Below are positions 26,666-35,148 of a stretch of 50,458 nucleotides of DNA, piece by piece. The DNA is taken from contig JAEYSM010000018.1 of the NCBI GenBank assembly GCA_023434665.1, forward strand, positions 1 through 50,458, written 5' to 3'. Below the pieces are notes generated by a model. The model saw only the letters and a program-made list of their open reading frames with translations. It had not been told where the DNA came from and did no database searches. The translations under genes were made by a program, and so were the position numbers. The number at the start of each line of letters is the position of its first letter. Position 1 is the stretch's first letter. The DNA is from Bacteroidota bacterium. GTDB lineage: Bacteria > Bacteroidota > Bacteroidia > Bacteroidales > Lentimicrobiaceae.

Positions 26666-27688
26666 ATGGGACTTTTCTCCTTCATGACCAAAGAAATTGC
26701 AATGGACCTCGGCACCGCCAATACCATTATTATATATAATGATAAGGTGGTTGTTGATGAACCTTCAATTATAGCAGTAGAGCGAAATACCGGCAAAATT
26801 ATAGCCGTTGGCAAGAGAGCCATGATGATGCATGGTAAAACGCATGAAAATATAAAAACCATAAGGCCCCTTAGAGATGGTGTTATTGCTGATTTTCAAT
26901 CAGCCGAATATATGATCAGAGAGCTGATTAAGATGACAGGGCCTACAAGGAGTTTATTCCCGCCAGCACTTAAAATGGTTATTTGTATTCCCTCGGGGAT
27001 TACCGAAGTTGAAGAACGTGCTGTAAAGGATTCGGCAGAACAGGCTGGTGCCAAGGAAGTCAGGCTTATCCATGAACCTATGGCAGCCGCTATAGGAATT
27101 GGAATTGATGTGCTTGAACCAACTGGAAATATGATTATTGACATAGGTGGTGGTACCAGCGAAATTGCAGTCATTGCTCTAGGAGGTATCGTCAACAATA
27201 AGTCAATTAGAATTGCCGGTGATGACTTCAATAATGACATTGAAGAGTATATGCGTAAACAACATAATATCAATATTGGAGAAAGGACTGCAGAATCAAT
27301 TAAGATTAATGTTGGTGCCGCTATCACTGAACTTGATAATCCTCCTGCTGATTTTCCGGTTCACGGAAGGGATATGTTAACCGGTATCCCTAAGGAGATT
27401 TATGTAAATTACAGCGAAATTGCACATTGCCTCGATAAATCTATAAGTAAGATTGAAGCGGCTGTACTTAATGCTTTGGAGATGACACCTCCCGAATTAT
27501 CAGCCGACATATATCGTACCGGAATCTATCTGGCAGGTGGAGGTTCCATGTTACGCGGGCTGGATAAACGTTTGCACTTAAAGACTAAATTGCCGGTTCA
27601 TGTGGCAGAAGATCCATTGAGAGCAGTTGCCAGGGGAACAGGCATTGCACTCAAGAATTTCAACAAATTTACATTCCTTATTAAGTAA
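26666..27688 (+). CDS. mreB: Rod-shape-determining actin homologue MreB
   Basis: 340-residue bacterial actin forming membrane-bound filaments that direct lateral cell-wall synthesis. Phosphate-1 motif MDLGTANTIIIY (13-24), phosphate-2 DIGGGTSEIAVI (about 157-168) and the adenosine motif LAGGGSMLRGLD (about 291-302) are all present; the N-terminal MGLFSF is the amphipathic membrane-contact segment. Length is standard. Starts 37 bases after purH and leads mreC by 28 bases. Confidence 0.96.
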   Translation: MGLFSFMTKEIAMDLGTANTIIIYNDKVVVDEPSIIAVERNTGKIIAVGKRAMMMHGKTHENIKTIRPLRDGVIADFQSAEYMIRELIKMTGPTRSLFPPALKMVICIPSGITEVEERAVKDSAEQAGAKEVRLIHEPMAAAIGIGIDVLEPTGNMIIDIGGGTSEIAVIALGGIVNNKSIRIAGDDFNNDIEEYMRKQHNINIGERTAESIKINVGAAITELDNPPADFPVHGRDMLTGIPKEIYVNYSEIAHCLDKSISKIEAAVLNALEMTPPELSADIYRTGIYLAGGGSMLRGLDKRLHLKTKLPVHVAEDPLRAVARGTGIALKNFNKFTFLIK

Positions 27689-27716
27689 TTAGCCTAAGCT
27701 GAAGTAAGATTTATAT

Positions 27717-28547
27717 ATGCAATATATTCTGGCATTCATCTGGAAGCATAAGTTCTTTTTCTTGTTCCTGGTGCTGGAAGTAATGTCTATTACATTACTG
27801 GTTAAAAAAAGCTACTTTCAAAGATCAGTTATTACCAATATAGCTGATTCTTTTACCGGTTCTGTATTAGGTACTTATTCAAATATCACAGGGTATTTCC
27901 GGTTGAAGGAGGAGAATGAACGCCTTTCACGTGAAAATTCCATTTTGTGGTCGAACCTCAAAACAGGACAAGTTACTACTGACACCACCACCATTTTTAT
28001 GGAAGATACACTTAACCGCCAGAGTTATGTGTACACCGTTGCTAAAGTAATAAGTAATTCGACAAATCATCGCGACAACTACATTATGCTGAACAAAGGT
28101 AAAAGGCATGGCCTGGAACCTGACATGGCAGTAATTAATTCAGATGGTATTGTCGGTACAGTAGTTAGCGTCTCTGAAAATTTTAGCTGGGTGATGTCGG
28201 TACTTAATAAGAATTCCAAGGTTAGCGGTAAAATCAGTCGCCTGGAACAGATGGGTTCCATAGTATGGACGGGTACTAATCCAAGGACAGGAGCGTTGAA
28301 CGATATCCCTGTTCATGTTAAGGTAATGAAGGGTGACACTATTACTACAAGTGGCTTTAGTTACATCTTTCCTGAGGGAATAATGATTGGGACCGTAGAA
28401 TCTTTTACAGAGCGGGAAGGTGAGCATTTTCACGACATCCGCTTTGAATGGTCGGCTGATCTTAACAGTCTGACTTATGTGTATGTAGTGAAGAATCTTT
28501 TCAGAGAAGAACTGATAGAATTGAGTAAAGATATAATTGATGAATAA
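27717..28547 (+). CDS. mreC: Rod-shape-determining protein MreC
   Basis: 276-residue bitopic inner-membrane protein of the elongasome. One helix (about 10-29), a short coiled coil (about 58-75, RLKEENERLSRENSILW), then the two beta-barrel periplasmic domains with NKGKRHGLEPDMAVI (about 125-139) and VVSVSENFSWVMSVLNKNS. Typical length. Overlaps mreD by eight bases, indicating coupled translation. Confidence 0.93.
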   Translation: MQYILAFIWKHKFFFLFLVLEVMSITLLVKKSYFQRSVITNIADSFTGSVLGTYSNITGYFRLKEENERLSRENSILWSNLKTGQVTTDTTTIFMEDTLNRQSYVYTVAKVISNSTNHRDNYIMLNKGKRHGLEPDMAVINSDGIVGTVVSVSENFSWVMSVLNKNSKVSGKISRLEQMGSIVWTGTNPRTGALNDIPVHVKVMKGDTITTSGFSYIFPEGIMIGTVESFTEREGEHFHDIRFEWSADLNSLTYVYVVKNLFREELIELSKDIIDE

Positions 28548-29052
28548 CTCGTATACGTATTTGTTATTAAGGTTCTTGGTGCTAGTTGCCGTTCAGGTAC
28601 TGCTAATAGACCATATTAACCTGGGAGGTTATATTAATCCCCCTGTATATGTGTTGTTTATATTGTTACTACCCTTTCAGACTCCCGGTTGGCTATTATT
28701 GGTTTCAGCATTCCTTTTGGGACTTTCGGTAGATATTTTCAGTAATTCAACAGGATTACATGCGGCTTCGACCGTCTTCATGGCATTCATGCGACCAACC
28801 ATTATCAGGTGGGTTGGTGCGCCTGCTGAATACGAAGAACATCTTAATCCGGGCATATCGGACATGGGTTTCAGGTGGTTTGCAGTTTATTCTTTATTCC
28901 TTATTATTATTCATCAGTTTGTCCTGAGTATGCTCGAATCATTCTTTTTATCAGAAATTGGTTTGATCATAGTAAGGATGATTTTAAGCAGCCTGGTTGC
29001 CCTTGTGTTCATACTTATCATTAACTACCTCTTTATGAGAGAAAAGAAATAA
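28540..29052 (+). CDS. mreD: Rod-shape-determining protein MreD
   Basis: 170-residue, very hydrophobic inner-membrane protein with about five helices, third component of the MreBCD set. The ATG at 28540 lies inside the end of mreC; a TTG three bases earlier is possible but unnecessary. Assignment rests on position, length and helix pattern, including a central VFMAFMRP segment; sequence conservation in MreD is low. The usual next genes, PBP2 (mrdA) and rodA, do not follow; a TlpA-type lipoprotein gene does. Confidence 0.85.
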   Translation: MNNSYTYLLLRFLVLVAVQVLLIDHINLGGYINPPVYVLFILLLPFQTPGWLLLVSAFLLGLSVDIFSNSTGLHAASTVFMAFMRPTIIRWVGAPAEYEEHLNPGISDMGFRWFAVYSLFLIIIHQFVLSMLESFFLSEIGLIIVRMILSSLVALVFILIINYLFMREKK

Positions 29053-29111
29053 ATTCAAGACTTTAATTGATCAGAATTGATTTAGAAGCAGCACCAATAG
29101 CCATTATTTTA

Positions 29112-29119
29112 TATTTTTG
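29112..29119 (+). promoter_or_regulatory. Putative -7 element (TATTTTTG) for the TlpA-type gene
   Basis: TATTTTTG matches TAnnTTTG 60 bases before the ATG at 29180, suggesting this gene is separate from mreBCD. The region is AT-rich, so a chance match is more likely here than for the TACCTTTG copies. Confidence 0.4.
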
Positions 29120-29179
29120 GGCATTATGAAATATTTCCGTAACGACTCGTTAACATAAATTGCACATTAAAGAAATACT

Positions 29180-30283
29180 ATGAAAAACATTATCACACTA
29201 ATCGCACTGATTGCTGTCCTTACTTCATGTAATAGCAGAAATTCTGATGAATTCAGCATTAAGGGCCAGATAAAAGGAAATTTTGATGGAATGGTTTATC
29301 TTCAGCAAAATAAAGAAAGCAAATGGATTAAACTCGATTCCTCGCAGGTTGAAAATGGTAGATTTGAATTTTCAGGCAAGATTGAAATGCCTGACATTTA
29401 TTTTATAGGACTGAATGAAACGTCATTTGTAAGCTTTTTTAACGAACCTTCGGATATTAAAATTTCTTTCCATGTTGATAGTACTCATAAACCGGTAGTT
29501 GAAGGTTCTGCTACTGATGCAGATTACAGGAAATATCAGGGTTTAATGGAGCAATACCAGAGCTCAATGGTTAATTTATACAGTCAGTATAATGAAGCTA
29601 ACAGAAATAATGACTCATTAAAGGCGGCTCAGCTTGAATTACAGTTAAACGAGTTGGATCAAAAGCACCGGAATGATTTAATGACATTTGTAAAGGCTAA
29701 CAATGAATCATTTGTTTCTCCTTATTTAACGATGCGACATGCTTATGAGTTTGACCTCGAACATCTTAAAGAGATTGCCGGTTCATTAAGCCCAAAACTT
29801 AAATCATCTCCTAATTTTACATTGATTAACGAAAGAATTGGTATTCTGGAAAATGTAAGTATCGGGAAGACGGCTCCTGAATTTACTATGAATAACCAGG
29901 ACGGGAATCCGGTTTCACTTTCAGACTTCAGAGGAAAGGTTTTGCTTGTCGATTTCTGGGCATCATGGTGCGGACCATGCAGGAGGGAGAACCCAAATGT
30001 GGTAGCTGCCTATAATGAATTCAAAGAAAAAGGATTCCACATTCTGGGAGTTTCTCTTGACAGGGATAAGGATTCCTGGGTTAAAGCAATAAGTGATGAT
30101 AAACTTTCATGGAGTCATGTATCCGACCTTCAATACTGGAATAACGCTGTAAGCAAGCAGTATGGTGTAATGTCAATTCCATCAAATGTGCTGATCGACC
30201 AGAATGGTGTTATTATTGCTCGCAATCTAACCGGCAAAAAACTTCACAATAAATTGCAGGAGATATTTGCCCAGGTAAATTAA
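29180..30283 (+). CDS. TlpA-type thiol-disulfide lipoprotein with DUF4369 domain
   Basis: 367-residue lipoprotein. The signal peptide MKNIITLIALIAVLTSC has a lipobox LTSC with Cys17 as the lipid anchor. Residues about 25-120 match the DUF4369 pattern (SIKGQIKGNFDGMVYLQ, then FEFSGKI), followed by a helical linker and a thioredoxin-fold AhpC/TSA domain (about 228-365) with active site WCGPC (Cys264, Cys267). It likely reduces or exchanges disulfides of envelope proteins; partners unknown. Its TAA stop shares the TTAA tetramer with the stop of the convergent tadA gene. Confidence 0.9.
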   Translation: MKNIITLIALIAVLTSCNSRNSDEFSIKGQIKGNFDGMVYLQQNKESKWIKLDSSQVENGRFEFSGKIEMPDIYFIGLNETSFVSFFNEPSDIKISFHVDSTHKPVVEGSATDADYRKYQGLMEQYQSSMVNLYSQYNEANRNNDSLKAAQLELQLNELDQKHRNDLMTFVKANNESFVSPYLTMRHAYEFDLEHLKEIAGSLSPKLKSSPNFTLINERIGILENVSIGKTAPEFTMNNQDGNPVSLSDFRGKVLLVDFWASWCGPCRRENPNVVAAYNEFKEKGFHILGVSLDRDKDSWVKAISDDKLSWSHVSDLQYWNNAVSKQYGVMSIPSNVLIDQNGVIIARNLTGKKLHNKLQEIFAQVN

Positions 30284-30738
30284 CGTTTGCTTTTGAAGAA
30301 ATCAGAAAGGAGTTTTGCGCATTCATCTGCCATTACTCCTTTTTTTATTTGTGTTTTGGGATGCAAGAGCTTTTCACTAATTGTAGTGTAACCTCTTTTT
30401 ACATCTGAAGCTCCATAGACCAATCGTCCTAACTGAACCCAAAAAGCTGCGGCCGCACACATAGGACAAGGTTCAATAGTGACATATAACGTGCAGTTAT
30501 CCAGATATTTTCCTCCTATGGAATTGGAGGCTGAAGTAAATGCCTGCATTTCTGCATGAGCAGTGGCATCATTCAATGTTTCACTAAGATTGAATCCACG
30601 GGCAATGACTCTTCCTTCGCTCACTACAATAGCACCAATAGGGACTTCATCTCTTTTCAAGGCCTCGAGGGCTTCAGTATAGGCAAGCTTCATAAAACGA
30701 AGGTCATCCTTTTCGGTTTCCTGTTCTCCGATAATCAT
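30280..30738 (-). CDS. tadA: tRNA-specific adenosine-34 deaminase
   Basis: 152-residue zinc deaminase that converts A34 to inosine in tRNA-Arg. The zinc and proton-shuttle motif HAE (His61, Glu63) and PCPMC (Cys91, Cys94) are intact, with EVPIGAIVV and YLDNCTLYVTIEP as in TadA. Related guanine or cytosine deaminases are the alternative, but LVYGASDVKRG after the Cys pair suits TadA. It is convergent with the TlpA-type gene and divergent from the ATP synthase operon. Confidence 0.85.
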   Translation of the reverse strand: MIIGEQETEKDDLRFMKLAYTEALEALKRDEVPIGAIVVSEGRVIARGFNLSETLNDATAHAEMQAFTSASNSIGGKYLDNCTLYVTIEPCPMCAAAAFWVQLGRLVYGASDVKRGYTTISEKLLHPKTQIKKGVMADECAKLLSDFFKSKR

Positions 30739-30974
30739 ACATCATGTTTTTTCACTGCTGCTAAAGTAATATTTAAACACTTTAAGTAGTAAAAAGAAGG
30801 AAATAAGAACACTTTATTCGTTTGGTTGTTATGTACGATTAGTTTTTCAGGAAACGTTAAATATAGAGGTAATGTTTATAAGTATTTAAGCTCCTCATGA
30901 CTACCAATAGTAAAAAAAGTAGTATTATTGCATGACTCAAAATATTTAGCATATATAAGTATCCAGCCATAAAA

Positions 30975-32081
30975 ATGAAAAAGATTCTCGTGTCCATATT
31001 ATTCATTTTCAGTGTTTTGATTTGTTGGGCGTCAAATCCTGCCGACGATTCGGCATATGATTCTACTGCTAAAAATCAAAAAAGTGAATTTAATGCAGGA
31101 CACTTTATTATCGATCATATTGTTGATTCTCACGAATGGCATATAGCAACTTTTGGACATACTCATATAACTATTCCTTTACCGGTAATTTTAATCGATG
31201 AAGGAAAGCTTATAACTTTTTTTTCTTCGAAATTTGAGCATGGACATACATCGTATAAGGGGTATAAAATTGAAACTGAAAGAGGTGCTAATAAGGGTAA
31301 AATAGTGAAGATTATCCCGGGAACTATGCAAACTGATACTAGTGCCGCGAAGCCGCTTGATCTAAGCATAACAAAGACAGTAGTGGGTATTTTTGTGAGC
31401 TTCCTTGTTGTGCTGATTATCTTTCTTTCAGTATCAAGATCCTATAAAAAAAATGCCGGGCATGCTCCACGCGGATTGCAATCATTATTAGAACCTCTCA
31501 TACTTTTTATAAGAGATGAAGTAGCCAAACCTTCAATTGGAAAGCATTATGCAACCTTCATGCCTTTTTTGCTCACCCTTTTCTTCTTTATCTTTTTTGC
31601 AAATATTATTGGCTTAATTCCGATTTTTCCAGCGGGTGCTAATGTAACAGGAAATATTGGCGTGACACTTGTGCTTGCGCTTTTTACATTTATAGTGATT
31701 ACCTTTAAAGGTAACAGAAGTTACTGGATGCATATTTTCAATGCTCCCGGAATACCCTGGTGGCTAAAATTCCCATTACCACTAATTCCGGTAATTGAAT
31801 TGGCAGGAATGTTTATTAAACCTTTTGTGTTGATGGTCCGTTTGTTCGCCAATATAACTGCAGGACATATCATCATTATGGGCTTTATGGCCTTAATTTT
31901 CATATTTGGTCAAATAAGTGCAGGTATAGCTTATGGAGTTAGCTTCATTTCAGTACTATTCTCGCTATTTATTAGTGTATTAGAGTTACTTGTTGCATTT
32001 ATTCAGGCTTATGTTTTTACAATCCTGTCTGCCTTATATATAGGTATGGCAACAGAGGATTCTCATGCTGATGTTCATTAA
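30975..32081 (+). CDS. atpB: F-type ATP synthase subunit a
   Basis: 368-residue membrane subunit forming the proton half-channels of Fo. The conserved core is in the C-terminal 250 residues, with the essential Arg in FVLMVRLFANITAGHIII (about 282-299). An N-terminal region of about 115 residues, beginning with a signal-like helix (MKKILVSILFIFSVLICWA), extends beyond the E. coli form (271 residues), as is common in Bacteroidota. It heads atpB-E-F-H-A-G. Its upstream gap (236 bases) contains TATTATTG at 30923-30930, one base off the -7 consensus. Confidence 0.94.
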   Translation: MKKILVSILFIFSVLICWASNPADDSAYDSTAKNQKSEFNAGHFIIDHIVDSHEWHIATFGHTHITIPLPVILIDEGKLITFFSSKFEHGHTSYKGYKIETERGANKGKIVKIIPGTMQTDTSAAKPLDLSITKTVVGIFVSFLVVLIIFLSVSRSYKKNAGHAPRGLQSLLEPLILFIRDEVAKPSIGKHYATFMPFLLTLFFFIFFANIIGLIPIFPAGANVTGNIGVTLVLALFTFIVITFKGNRSYWMHIFNAPGIPWWLKFPLPLIPVIELAGMFIKPFVLMVRLFANITAGHIIIMGFMALIFIFGQISAGIAYGVSFISVLFSLFISVLELLVAFIQAYVFTILSALYIGMATEDSHADVH

Positions 32082-32116
32082 AACAATTATAAGAACCATT
32101 TAAAAACAAATACCTT

Positions 32117-32377
32117 ATGACACTATTAACTTTACTATTGCAGGTTACAAGCGATCTTAGCCCATTAGCACCGGCATTTGCAGCTATAGGAGCTGGAATT
32201 GCTGCTTTTGCTGCTGGTATAGGAATTGGTAACATCGGTCGCGGAGCTTTAGAATCTATTGCTCGCCAGCCGGAAGCTGCAGGCGACATTCGTTCAAATA
32301 TGATCGTTTCGGCAGCTCTTATCGAAGGAGTTGCTTTCTTTGCGATTGTTATTTGTTTGCTCGTTGTTGTACTTTAA
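32117..32377 (+). CDS. atpE: F-type ATP synthase subunit c
   Basis: 86-residue two-helix hairpin forming the rotor ring. The first helix is a Gly/Ala-rich segment (GAGIAAFAAGIGIGNIG), the polar loop is ARQPEA (49-54), and the ion-binding carboxylate is Glu70 in AALIEGVAFFA. Na+-type rings usually have a Gln in helix 1 and Ser/Thr after the Glu; neither is present, so proton coupling is expected. It starts 35 bases after atpB and is followed by a strong hairpin before atpF. Confidence 0.95.
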   Translation: MTLLTLLLQVTSDLSPLAPAFAAIGAGIAAFAAGIGIGNIGRGALESIARQPEAAGDIRSNMIVSAALIEGVAFFAIVICLLVVVL

Positions 32378-32384
32378 TTGTATC

Positions 32385-32426
32385 AATTATACCGTATTAA
32401 CGGTTGGTTAATGCGGTATAATTTTT
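32385..32426 (+). terminator. Strong hairpin with U-tract between atpE and atpF
   Basis: Arms 32385-32401 and 32407-32423 pair over 17 bases (16 Watson-Crick plus one G-U), loop GGTTG, then TTTTT at 32422-32426. The inner part holds the ACCG/CGGT pairs. By shape it is an intrinsic terminator, yet it lies inside the ATP synthase operon; partial read-through or an RNA-processing/stability role for atpE mRNA is expected. Confidence 0.75.
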
Positions 32427-32476
32427 CGGTTGTCATGGTATATTTTTATTTCTATCAAAAGATAAAAAATTGAAAA

Positions 32477-32971
32477 ATGGAATTAGTTAGTCCTGGAATT
32501 GGATTGATATTCTGGATGATAGTGGCCTTTGGACTGCTATTATTTATTCTTGGGAAGTTTGTATGGCCTCCTATCTTACGCGCTTTGCATGAAAGAGAAT
32601 CTGCTATCGAAAATTCTCTGCATCAGGCAGAAGCTGCACGCAGGGATATGGAATCTCTGAAATTCAGCAATGAGCAATTGCTCAAAGAAGCAAAGGAAGA
32701 GCGTGATGCTCTGATGAGAGATGCCAGGAAAGTAAGAGAAAAAATGATCGAAGATGCCAGAGTTAAAGCTTCGGAAGAATCAGATCGTTTGATTGAATCG
32801 GCCAGAGAGAAAATCCAGCATGAGAAAATGGCTGCCATAGTTGAACTGAAAAACGTGGTAGCAAATCTTTCAGTTGAAATTGCTCAGAAATTAATCCAGA
32901 AAGAGTTATCAGATCCTGCTGAAAGTCGTGATTTGATTGACAAGTCAATAAATGAGATTAAACTCAATTAA
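32477..32971 (+). CDS. atpF: F-type ATP synthase subunit b
   Basis: 164-residue peripheral-stalk subunit: one N-terminal membrane helix (about 7-27, GIGLIFWMIVAFGLLLFILGKF) and a long charged helix that dimerises. Length and pattern are typical. Its stop overlaps the atpH start by one base (TAATG). It starts 99 bases after atpE, the only sizeable internal gap in the operon and the site of the hairpin. Confidence 0.93.
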   Translation: MELVSPGIGLIFWMIVAFGLLLFILGKFVWPPILRALHERESAIENSLHQAEAARRDMESLKFSNEQLLKEAKEERDALMRDARKVREKMIEDARVKASEESDRLIESAREKIQHEKMAAIVELKNVVANLSVEIAQKLIQKELSDPAESRDLIDKSINEIKLN

Positions 32972-33534
32972 TGATGAATAATTACAGAATCAGTTATCGG
33001 TATGCTAATGCATTGCTTGAACTTGCGATTGAGCAGAATATGCTCGAACAAGTATACCATGACATTGATATGATGTGTGAAGTATTCAGAGAGAGCAGAG
33101 ATTTGAGGCTTTTGTTGAAAAGTCCTGTAATAAGTAGTGAGAAGAAACTCGGGATACTCGATACAGTATTTGGAAAGAATATTGAAGTGCTCACCTGGAA
33201 GTTTATTGAAATCCTTGTCAAAAAGCGCAGAGACGATCATCTGGCAGGGATAATGGAGGCGTTTATTGAAATTTATCGAAAATCAAAAAATATTCATGTA
33301 GTTAAGGTAACAACTGCAGTTCCATTGGATGATTATTTAAGAAACAGGTTGCTGACTGTATTGAAGCAGGAAACAGGTGCTGCTGAAATTGTCCTGAATG
33401 AAAAAGTTGATGCCAAAGTTATAGGAGGTCTGGTTGTAAAGACAGAAGACAGGATGTTCGACAATAGTATAAAAAAGAAAGTTCAGTCACTTCGCCTGGA
33501 GTTTAGTGATGAATCATATAAAGTAGGATTTTAA
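32971..33534 (+). CDS. atpH: F-type ATP synthase subunit delta
   Basis: 187-residue subunit linking the peripheral stalk to F1. N-terminal helical domain (RISYRYANALLELAIEQNM) and C-terminal segment with VDAKVIGGLVVKTEDRMFDNSIKKK (about 149-172), a well-known OSCP/delta signature. A second in-frame ATG three bases later is possible. Overlaps atpF by one base. Confidence 0.93.
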   Translation: MMNNYRISYRYANALLELAIEQNMLEQVYHDIDMMCEVFRESRDLRLLLKSPVISSEKKLGILDTVFGKNIEVLTWKFIEILVKKRRDDHLAGIMEAFIEIYRKSKNIHVVKVTTAVPLDDYLRNRLLTVLKQETGAAEIVLNEKVDAKVIGGLVVKTEDRMFDNSIKKKVQSLRLEFSDESYKVGF

Positions 33535-33548
33535 ATAACAAAAATATT

Positions 33549-35132
33549 ATGGCAGATATAAAGCCGGCTGAAGTTTCAGCGATTTTACGTCAACAACTGG
33601 CAGGGTTTAAAACAGAAGCAGAACTTGAGGAAGTTGGTTCAGTTTTGCAGGTAGGTGATGGTATCGCCAGAATTTATGGACTATTTAATGTACAGGCCGG
33701 AGAATTAGTAGAGTTTGAAAATACCGGAGCTAAAGGAATAGTTCTCAATCTTGAGGAAGATAATGTGGGAGTGGTGATGTTAGGCGAAAGCAATGGCATC
33801 AATGAAGGTGACCAGGTGAAACGCACCAGGAAAATCGCCTCTATTAATGTGAGTGAAGGTATGCTTGGCCGTGTTATAAATACAGTGGGCGAACCTGTTG
33901 ATGGTAAAGGCCCCATAGCAGGCGAACAATTTGAAATGCCATTGGAACGTAAAGCCCCGGGAGTTATATATCGTCAGCCTGTTAACGAACCACTCCAGAC
34001 CGGAATAAAGGCTATTGATGCTATGATTCCTATTGGAAGAGGTCAACGTGAGCTGATTATTGGTGACCGGCAGACAGGTAAATCAGCAATTGCTGTTGAT
34101 ACCATCATAAACCAAAAAGAGTTCTTTGATAAAGGTGAACCTGTCTATTGTGTTTACGTTGCTGTTGGACAGAAGGGAAGTACAGTAGCCAATCTGGTCC
34201 AGACTCTTGAATCAAAGGGTGCAATGAAATATACGGTTGTTGTTGTGGCTACTGCGAGTGATCCTGCAGCAATGCAATTTTATGCACCGTTTGCCGGCGC
34301 AGCCATTGGAGAGTATTTCAGGGATACAGGCCGTCCTGCATTGATCATTTATGATGATCTATCAAAACAAGCTGTAGCTTACCGCGAAGTATCACTATTG
34401 CTTCGCCGTCCCCCGGGACGTGAAGCCTACCCGGGTGATGTATTTTATCTGCATTCCCGTTTACTCGAAAGAGCAGCAAAAATAATTGCCAATGATGACA
34501 TTGCAAAAAAGATGAACGACCTGCCTGAGTCAATACGACATAAGGTTAAAGGAGGCGGTTCACTTACTGCATTGCCCATTATTGAAACACAAGCAGGTGA
34601 CGTATCAGCCTATATTCCGACTAATGTCATCTCAATTACTGACGGACAAATATTCCTTGAGACAAATCTCTTCAACTCAGGTATTCGTCCTGCTATCAAT
34701 GTGGGTATCTCAGTTTCGAGAGTCGGAGGTAGTGCTCAGATAAAGCCGATGAAGAAGGTTGCAGGTTCTCTGAAACTTGATCAGGCTCAGTACCGTGAAT
34801 TGGAAGCATTTTCAAAGTTTGGATCTGACCTTGATTCAGTAACGAAGGCAATTCTTGACAGAGGAATTCGTAATGTGGAGATACTTAAACAACCACAATA
34901 TAGTCCTTTACCTGTCGAAAAGCAGGTTGCTATAATTTTCTGTGGTTCAAAAGGCTTACTGCAAAATGTTCCTGTTGAAAGGGTTCATGACTTTGAAAGT
35001 GAATTTCTGCATCATTTAGAAGAGAACAAACAATCACTCCTGAATTCGATTCGGAATGGAAACTATAGCAGCGAGATAGAAGCAGAACTGGAAGAAATAG
35101 CGAAAGAACAGATTCGAAAGTACGAACATTAG
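33549..35132 (+). CDS. atpA: F-type ATP synthase subunit alpha
   Basis: 527-residue non-catalytic nucleotide-binding subunit of F1. Walker A GDRQTGKS (172-179), the alpha-type Walker B stretch ALIIYDDLSKQA (about 261-272), and the arginine-finger region SYIPTNVISITDGQIFLE-like segment ending near 375 are present. The N-terminal beta-barrel contains VGDGIARIYGL (35-45). Length is normal. It is followed 16 bases later by atpG. The catalytic beta subunit gene is not in the window. Confidence 0.97.
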   Translation: MADIKPAEVSAILRQQLAGFKTEAELEEVGSVLQVGDGIARIYGLFNVQAGELVEFENTGAKGIVLNLEEDNVGVVMLGESNGINEGDQVKRTRKIASINVSEGMLGRVINTVGEPVDGKGPIAGEQFEMPLERKAPGVIYRQPVNEPLQTGIKAIDAMIPIGRGQRELIIGDRQTGKSAIAVDTIINQKEFFDKGEPVYCVYVAVGQKGSTVANLVQTLESKGAMKYTVVVVATASDPAAMQFYAPFAGAAIGEYFRDTGRPALIIYDDLSKQAVAYREVSLLLRRPPGREAYPGDVFYLHSRLLERAAKIIANDDIAKKMNDLPESIRHKVKGGGSLTALPIIETQAGDVSAYIPTNVISITDGQIFLETNLFNSGIRPAINVGISVSRVGGSAQIKPMKKVAGSLKLDQAQYRELEAFSKFGSDLDSVTKAILDRGIRNVEILKQPQYSPLPVEKQVAIIFCGSKGLLQNVPVERVHDFESEFLHHLEENKQSLLNSIRNGNYSSEIEAELEEIAKEQIRKYEH

Positions 35133-35148
35133 CATTTATCAATAGATT

